NCBI RefSeq assembly: GCF_009829325.1
Contig: NZ_VUOS01000036.1
Location: 1 to 60,355, forward strand
Origin: Nocardia sp. CY41
Lineage (GTDB): Bacteria; Actinomycetota; Actinomycetes; Mycobacteriales; Mycobacteriaceae
Direction of reading: 5' to 3'
Length of the DNA stretch: 60,355 nucleotides
In this document: one piece after another, positions 56,212-60,355 of the stretch
Numbering within the stretch: position 1 is the stretch's first letter
Layout of the letters: each line of letters starts with the position of its first letter
The notes under the pieces: model-generated
The model's database searches: none
What the model saw: the letters and a program-made list of their open reading frames with translations, nothing else
Told to the model about the DNA's origin: nothing
Made by a program: the position numbers and the translations under genes

Positions 56212-56970
56212 GTGGTCGTCCCCGATCGAGTGCCGGTTCCGCTGCTGATGCGTATGGCTTCGCATCCGTTGCGGTGGACGTTGATGACCGAGCTGGCCTG
56301 CGGTGATCGCCGGGTGCGTGAGCTGGTGGCCGCGGTCGGCGAGCCACAGAACCTGGTGTCGTATCACCTGCGGCTGTTGCGCACTACGGGCCTGGTGGGC
56401 GCGCGCCGCAGTAGTTTCGATGCGCGCGATACCTACTACCATCTGGACCTGTCGGCGTGCGCGAACGCGCTCGGCGACGCGGCCGTCGCCCTGCACCCGG
56501 CACTGGCGCCCGTGCGCCGCGAGTGGCCCCGCGGGAGTTCGGTGCTGTTCCTGTGCACCGGTAACAGTGCGCGCTCTCCGATGGCGGAGGCGATGCTGCG
56601 GCATCGGGCCGCCGGGGTCGAAGTCGCGTCCGCGGGTAGTCATCCCGCGCCACGGATGCATCCCAACACGGCGCGAGTCCTGCGTGCTGATTACGGCATC
56701 GACCTCGAGCCCCGGCAGCCGCGGTCGCTGGAGACGATCACCGGACGGCGCTTCGACTACGTGATCACGTTGTGCGACAAGATCCGCGAAGTTCCCCGCG
56801 ATCACGGAGCGGCCGTCACGACGCACTGGAGTCTGCCCAATCCCTCCATCGCCGCTGACACCGATCGTGCGACATACCCGGAATTCCAACGCGTCGCAAA
56901 CGAACTCGATATCCGAATCGGATTCGGGCCGCCGCTGTCGCAGCAACGTCGCGTAAGCACGTCGGCGTAG
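56212..56970 (+). CDS. ArsR-type regulator fused to low-molecular-weight phosphatase / arsenate reductase domain
   Basis: 252 residues if started at the GTG at 56212, chosen because an operator and a -10 lie directly upstream; an ATG at 56197 would fall inside the operator. Residues 1-95 are an ArsR winged helix (HPLRWTLMTELACGDRRVRE, then LVSYHLRLLRTTGLV). Residues from about 105 form an LMWPTP fold with the P-loop FLCTGNSARSPMAEAM (C-x5-R-S) and a C-terminal KIREVPRD supplying the aspartate. The fusion suggests a regulator able to bind or dephosphorylate an oxyanion or phosphoprotein. No arsenite pump is nearby, so an arsenic role is uncertain. Confidence 0.85.
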   Translation: MVVPDRVPVPLLMRMASHPLRWTLMTELACGDRRVRELVAAVGEPQNLVSYHLRLLRTTGLVGARRSSFDARDTYYHLDLSACANALGDAAVALHPALAPVRREWPRGSSVLFLCTGNSARSPMAEAMLRHRAAGVEVASAGSHPAPRMHPNTARVLRADYGIDLEPRQPRSLETITGRRFDYVITLCDKIREVPRDHGAAVTTHWSLPNPSIAADTDRATYPEFQRVANELDIRIGFGPPLSQQRRVSTSA

Positions 56971-57024
56971 ACACCCCGTCGACGCCGTGTCTGTCGAGGA
57001 AACGAATCAAAAGGAGACCCGACC

Positions 57025-57420
57025 ATGACGACCGCGCCGACCGAACTCGCCCGCGTCCGCTATCTGGTCGACGACGTGCGCGCGGCGGTCGATTTCTACA
57101 CCACCCACCTCGGCTTCACCGTCGACTTCGACGCCGCACCCGCCTTCGCCGCTGCGCGGCGCGGCCCGTTGCAGCTGCTCCTGTCCGGGCCCGCGAGTTC
57201 CGCTGGACGTCCGATGCCCGACGGTGCCACCCCGGGGCCCGGCACCGGCTGGAATCGCATTCAGCTCCTCGTCGACGACATCGCTGCCGAAGCAGAACGA
57301 CTGCGAGCCGCCGGCATCCCCTTCCGCAACGACATCATCAGCGGCCCCGGCGGACGACAAGTCCTGCTGCAAGACCCCGCGGGCAACCTCGTCGAGCTGT
57401 TCCAGCCCGCCGCCTCGTAG
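57025..57420 (+). CDS. VOC superfamily (glyoxalase/bleomycin-resistance-like) protein
   Basis: 131 residues with two beta-alpha-beta-beta-beta modules: VRYLVDDVRAAVDFYTTHLG and NRIQLLVDDIAAEAERLRAA, ending QDPAGNLVELFQPA with the typical metal glutamate. A strong AAAGGAGA precedes the ATG. It lies 54 bp after the ArsR fusion, so co-transcription is possible. Function within the superfamily (dioxygenase, isomerase, antibiotic binding) cannot be assigned. Confidence 0.9.
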   Translation: MTTAPTELARVRYLVDDVRAAVDFYTTHLGFTVDFDAAPAFAAARRGPLQLLLSGPASSAGRPMPDGATPGPGTGWNRIQLLVDDIAAEAERLRAAGIPFRNDIISGPGGRQVLLQDPAGNLVELFQPAAS

Positions 57421-57431
57421 ACGCGTCTTCC

Positions 57432-58736
57432 ATGTCGAACAACGCATCGGCCGTTCCCGCATTGCCCGACGAACTCCGCCGCAGGCTGGGCGTGCCGGAC
57501 GCGGTGGTGATCGGGCTCGGGTCCATGATCGGCGCGGGGATCTTCGCCGCGCTCGCCCCTGCCGCGCAGGCTGCCGGATCGGGACTGCTCATCGGATTGG
57601 CGATCGCCGCCGTGGTGGCCTATTGCAACGCGACATCCTCGGCACGGCTGGCCGCACGTTATCCGGCCTCGGGCGGCACGTATGTCTATGGCCGTGAACG
57701 CCTCGGTGACTTCTGGGGCTACCTCGCAGGATGGGGTTTCGTCGTCGGCAAGACCGCCTCCTGCGCGGCCATGGCGCTGACCGTCGGCAGTTACCTCTGG
57801 CCGGCCCACGCACACGCGGTCGCGGTCGCGGCGGTGCTGGCGTTGACCGCCGTCGACTATGCCGGAGTGCAGAAATCGGCGTGGCTGACCCGCGTGATCG
57901 TCGCGATCGCGCTCGCGGTGCTCACAGCCGTGGCCGTGGCCACCCTCACCTCCGGCAGCACTCAGGTGGCGCAGCTGCGTATCGGCGGCGATGTCACCGT
58001 CTCCGGTGTTCTGCAGGCCGCGGGCCTGCTCTTCTTCGCCTTCGCCGGATACGCGCGGATCGCCACGCTCGGGGAGGAGGTACGCGACCCGGCTCGCACT
58101 ATTCCACGCGCGATCCCTCTCGCGCTCGGTATCACCCTCGTCGTCTACGCCGTCGTCGCGATCGCCGCGCTTGCGGTGCTCGGTCCCGGCGCCCTCGCGT
58201 CGGCCGCCGCCCCACTGACGGATGCCGTGACCGCCGCGGGAGCCGACCGGCTGGCGCCGGTGGTTCGGGTCGGTGCCGCGGTGGCGGCGCTGGGGTCGCT
58301 GCTCGCGTTGATCCTCGGCGTCTCCCGCACAACGCTGGCCATGGCCCGCGACCGGCACCTGCCGCATGTCCTCGCCGCCGTCCATCCCCGGTACGGCGTG
58401 CCGCATCGGGCGGAGATCACGGTAGGCGTCGTCGTCGCGCTCCTGGCCGCCACCGTGGACGTGCGGGGCGCGATCGGGTTCTCCTCCTTCGGTGTGCTGG
58501 CCTACTACGCCATCGCCAACGCCGCCGCATGGACGCTTTCCCCCGCCGAGAACCGCCCGCCCCGCGTCATCCCCGTGACCGGCGTGGCCGGCTGCCTGCT
58601 ACTCGCCTTCGCCCTGCCGATGACCTCGGTTCTGGCCGGAGCCGCCGTTCTCGCGGCGGGCGCGCTCGCGTACCTCGCCCGCCGCACGCTGACACGCGGC
58701 CGAGCCGCATCCACCGAGACCACGACCACCGACTGA
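57432..58736 (+). CDS. APC family amino acid permease
   Basis: 434 residues with twelve or so hydrophobic segments. The first, DAVVIGLGSMIGAGIFAALA, contains the GxG(I/M)IGAGIF substrate-binding loop of APC transporters. GLLFFAFAGYARIATLGEEV, with the ARDPART-like VRDPARTIPRAI after it, is the conserved helix 6 region. It starts 11 bp after the VOC gene and probably shares its transcript. It likely takes up an amino acid or amine by proton symport. Confidence 0.92.
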   Translation: MSNNASAVPALPDELRRRLGVPDAVVIGLGSMIGAGIFAALAPAAQAAGSGLLIGLAIAAVVAYCNATSSARLAARYPASGGTYVYGRERLGDFWGYLAGWGFVVGKTASCAAMALTVGSYLWPAHAHAVAVAAVLALTAVDYAGVQKSAWLTRVIVAIALAVLTAVAVATLTSGSTQVAQLRIGGDVTVSGVLQAAGLLFFAFAGYARIATLGEEVRDPARTIPRAIPLALGITLVVYAVVAIAALAVLGPGALASAAAPLTDAVTAAGADRLAPVVRVGAAVAALGSLLALILGVSRTTLAMARDRHLPHVLAAVHPRYGVPHRAEITVGVVVALLAATVDVRGAIGFSSFGVLAYYAIANAAAWTLSPAENRPPRVIPVTGVAGCLLLAFALPMTSVLAGAAVLAAGALAYLARRTLTRGRAASTETTTTD

Positions 58737-58861
58737 CCGTCGGCGCGATCGGCAGCGAAGACGGGAACACTCGGCGGCTGACCGTGTCGGGTGTCGGGAC
58801 GCCGTGACGGCGGGCGCCGGAACCGGGGTCGGCGCCCGCCGTGCTCGGGTGGGTTCCAGGT

Positions 58862-59147
58862 GCACTAGCAGATACGCGATCTGCTCGTCGCCCGGTCGGC
58901 CGGGAACCGTGACCAGGGTGCCGTCGGCGAGCGGGATACGAGCGCGTTCGTCCTGGGTGCCGATCATCCCGATGGGCACGTTGTGCACACACCGGCTCTG
59001 GTAGCCGGCGCGGCAGATCTCACAGGTGTTGTCGGAGGCGAAAGGCGACCCCACCACGAAGTCGCCCACCGCGACATCGCGGACGTCGGAGCCGATCTCC
59101 TCGACCACACCGACGTACTCGTGCCCCATCGGGGCCGCATGCTGTGG
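58862..59147 (-). pseudogene. Zinc-dependent alcohol dehydrogenase fragment
   Basis: One minus-strand frame encodes MGHEYVGVVEEIGSDVRDVA, VGDFVVGSPFASDNTCEICR and AGYQSRCVHNVP, then RARIPLADGTLVTVPG. This is the GroES-like zinc domain with the GHE motif and part of the structural-zinc cysteine set. The N-terminal catalytic cysteine region and the whole Rossmann domain are absent, and unrelated sequence borders both sides. It is a remnant rather than a gene. Confidence 0.75.
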
Positions 59148-59360
59148 GGTGCCCACGACGTCCGAACCCACGGAACCGGCACCGAACGCTTCCACTACCC
59201 CCATGATCTACACCCCGGAACCCGGGTCCGCCTCTGCCGAACGCCTGCAGATCCTGGGCGGACGCTCACTCGCCGGAGCAGGCTCTCTAGCGGATACGGG
59301 TCCACTCTCCCTCGTCGTCACACGGGTGGACCTGCGCCGCGTGTGACCGTACCGAATTAA

Positions 59361-59404
59361 GTGATCGTCTATTCCTGTCTTTCTGTTGGAATCGGAACGA
59401 TCAC
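59361..59404. repeat. Long-range inverted repeat GTGATCGT ... ACGATCAC
   Basis: 8-bp perfect arms enclose a second inner stem ATTCC/GGAAT with a T-rich 12-nt loop. It lies in the otherwise empty stretch 59205-59613 between the dehydrogenase remnant and the small secreted protein. Terminator or operator are both possible; I see nothing else in that stretch except the ribosome site GAGGAG at its end. Confidence 0.4.
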
Positions 59405-59613
59405 GATCGATATCGCGAGACGGCGTTCTTCCTGTGCTGCAGGGCGGTTGCGTGAGGGCTCGCCAGTGACTATCTGCTGCTCAGTCCGGAGTGTGCGCCT
59501 CGGAAGCCCGACCCGGCATCACGTGGACGCCGTCGATCCTTCCGCGCGAATCTCCGAAATCGAATCTATGTTTCCGATAGTATGTGAATAACTGTTCCTA
59601 ACAGAGGAGCGCG

Positions 59614-59925
59614 ATGATGCGTACCCACCTTCGCCTTGCTGCCGTTTCTGTCGCGGCGGCGACTCTTGTCGTCACCGCGGCCGAAGCGACAGCCGGACCG
59701 AGCGGCGCGGCCCCGGTGATCGCTGTCGCAGGCGAAACCGGCTCGTCGGCGCTGGACTCCGGATCGGCGGCAGCTCGGTCGGGAGCCTGGTTTCTCCAGC
59801 GCGGCGACGTCATCGGAATTCTCACGCTGCTGGTTGCCGCCCCCTTGCAGATACTGACCAGCGGCATCTGCGACCTGGCCACCATCTCGGCCCTTCCGAA
59901 TCCATGCGTCTCGCCGACCCGCTGA
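59614..59925 (+). CDS. Small secreted hypothetical protein
   Basis: 103 residues preceded by GAGGAG. A signal peptide (MMRTHLRLAAVSVAAATLVV followed by TAAEATAG) leads to a short mature part with a hydrophobic stretch GDVIGILTLLVAAPLQILTS and two cysteines (GICDL, NPCVS) that could form one disulfide. Proteins of this build are common lineage-specific secreted proteins in Nocardia and mycobacteria. No function can be assigned. A second ATG follows the first directly; either could be used. Confidence 0.7.
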   Translation: MMRTHLRLAAVSVAAATLVVTAAEATAGPSGAAPVIAVAGETGSSALDSGSAAARSGAWFLQRGDVIGILTLLVAAPLQILTSGICDLATISALPNPCVSPTR

Positions 59926-60224
59926 TCGGGGATCTGAGCCGTTCTTCGAGCCCTCGGGTGTAAGAAGTGTCGGCAGCCTGGTGGCCGCGCCGCTCGCACA
60001 CCGCTGGGGTGCTGAATCGTCCAGATGGCGCAAGGCTTTTCGACCTTCACGTCGCTGCGGAACAAGCGTCCGGAGCAGCGCTGAGTGCGGCCCGCGTTCG
60101 ATGATCACGCTGATCGGGTGATCCCGAGCGGTGGGCCGCTTCCCCTAGGCTGGCGGGCAGATCGTTGTCGAAGAGCCGAAAGGTCTTGCGTGCACGCTCA
60201 TCTCGTATGGGGTTTCGCAGCGGC
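59926..60224. other. Non-coding stretch before the right-hand insertion sequence
   Basis: About 300 bp with only short arginine-rich open frames on either strand. I see no gene, RNA or clear promoter in it. Confidence 0.5.
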
Positions 60225-60355
60225 GGCCCTAGGTTCTGTCTCCCAATGAGGTGAATTGATCGGCCCCGCGGTCGGGGTCGATCGTGCATCATGTCGTGCG
60301 TGGCGACCGCGATCGGTGATCGATACCAGGTTCTGACCGACAAGCAGTGGGAACT
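60225..60355 (+). mobile_element. IS5-like insertion sequence, left end (cut by window end)
   Basis: An ATG at 60291 opens a frame to the window end that reads SCVATAIGDRYQVLTDKQWE. The LTDKQWE(L) pattern is the usual start of IS5-type DDE transposases. Upstream, GGCCCTAGGTTCTGTCTCC (60225-60243) is a plausible terminal repeat, but it cannot be confirmed without the other end. A hairpin sits between the end and the start codon. Confidence 0.65.
60258..60283 (+). promoter_or_regulatory. Hairpin just upstream of the IS transposase start
   Basis: GATCGGCCCCG and CGGGGTCGATC pair over 11 bp (one G:U) around a 4-nt loop, ending 7 nt before the ATG at 60291. It would mask the ribosome site in read-through transcripts, a known way in which insertion sequences limit transposase made from outside promoters. 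Confidence 0.5.

Overview
High-GC actinobacterial chromosome, most likely Nocardia or a close relative. This rests on strong G/C bias at third codon positions, many GTG starts, leaderless promoters (TANNNT about 7 nt before the start codon), ECF41 sigma factors, an ANTAR-type SpoIIE phosphatase and fatty acyl-AMP ligase chemistry. The genus is an inference, not a demonstrated fact. No tRNA, rRNA or CRISPR array was seen. The window is cut inside a transposase at each end (IS481-like at the left, IS5-like at the right).

Layout. 0.2-10.5 kb: ordinary accessory metabolism and regulation. It holds an Old Yellow Enzyme with a divergent MarR, an NAD(P)H quinone oxidoreductase with a divergent AraC, a decayed methyltransferase, a phospholipase D-type protein, a DHFR/RibD-like reductase, a LysR/YeiH divergent pair and a ferritin-like di-iron protein. 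11.0-14.5 kb: an unusual single polypeptide joining a polyprenyl diphosphate synthase to a class I terpene synthase, convergent with a two-gene ABC exporter. 14.7-25.0 kb: a serine hydrolase, a YihY/BrkB membrane protein, a SnoaL-like protein, and a signalling pair made of a soluble poly-HAMP hybrid histidine kinase translationally coupled to an ANTAR-GAF-PAS-SpoIIE phosphatase. 25.7-29.7 kb: a small internally duplicated protein, a decayed gene, and two ECF41 sigma factors flanking an FAD oxidoreductase that is preceded by a near-consensus ECF41 promoter.

30.8-49.1 kb is the most interesting part. Twelve genes run in one direction and are almost all joined by 4-nt ATGA/GTGA overlaps, so they read as one operon: ACP, a 1970-residue fusion (class III aminotransferase, acyl-ACP reductase, PEP-synthase-like dikinase, thymidylate-kinase-like P-loop), a second kinase, a second ACP, a fatty acyl-AMP ligase, a cytochrome P450, a stand-alone PEP-synthase-like enzyme, an alpha-oxoamine synthase, a nucleotidyltransferase, a HAD hydrolase, a DAGK/sphingosine-kinase-type lipid kinase and an SDR. 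The logic resembles the fatty-amine and condensation steps of tambjamine/prodigiosin biosynthesis (TamT/TamH/TamQ, PigE/PigC/PigH) mixed with a sphingoid-base-like arm. None of the bipyrrole genes is present and there is no PKS or NRPS. I infer an aminolipid or fatty-amine-derived product of a type I cannot match to a known pathway. About 1 kb of AT-richer DNA with several palindromes precedes it.

49.2-60.4 kb: a TetR with a divergent saccharopine-dehydrogenase-like gene over a triple palindromic operator, a spore-photoproduct-lyase-like radical SAM protein, a DUF2293 protein, an ABC exporter with a co-transcribed MarR/GbsR regulator, an ArsR-phosphatase fusion with its own operator, a VOC protein, an APC transporter, an alcohol dehydrogenase fragment, a small secreted protein, and the right-hand insertion sequence.
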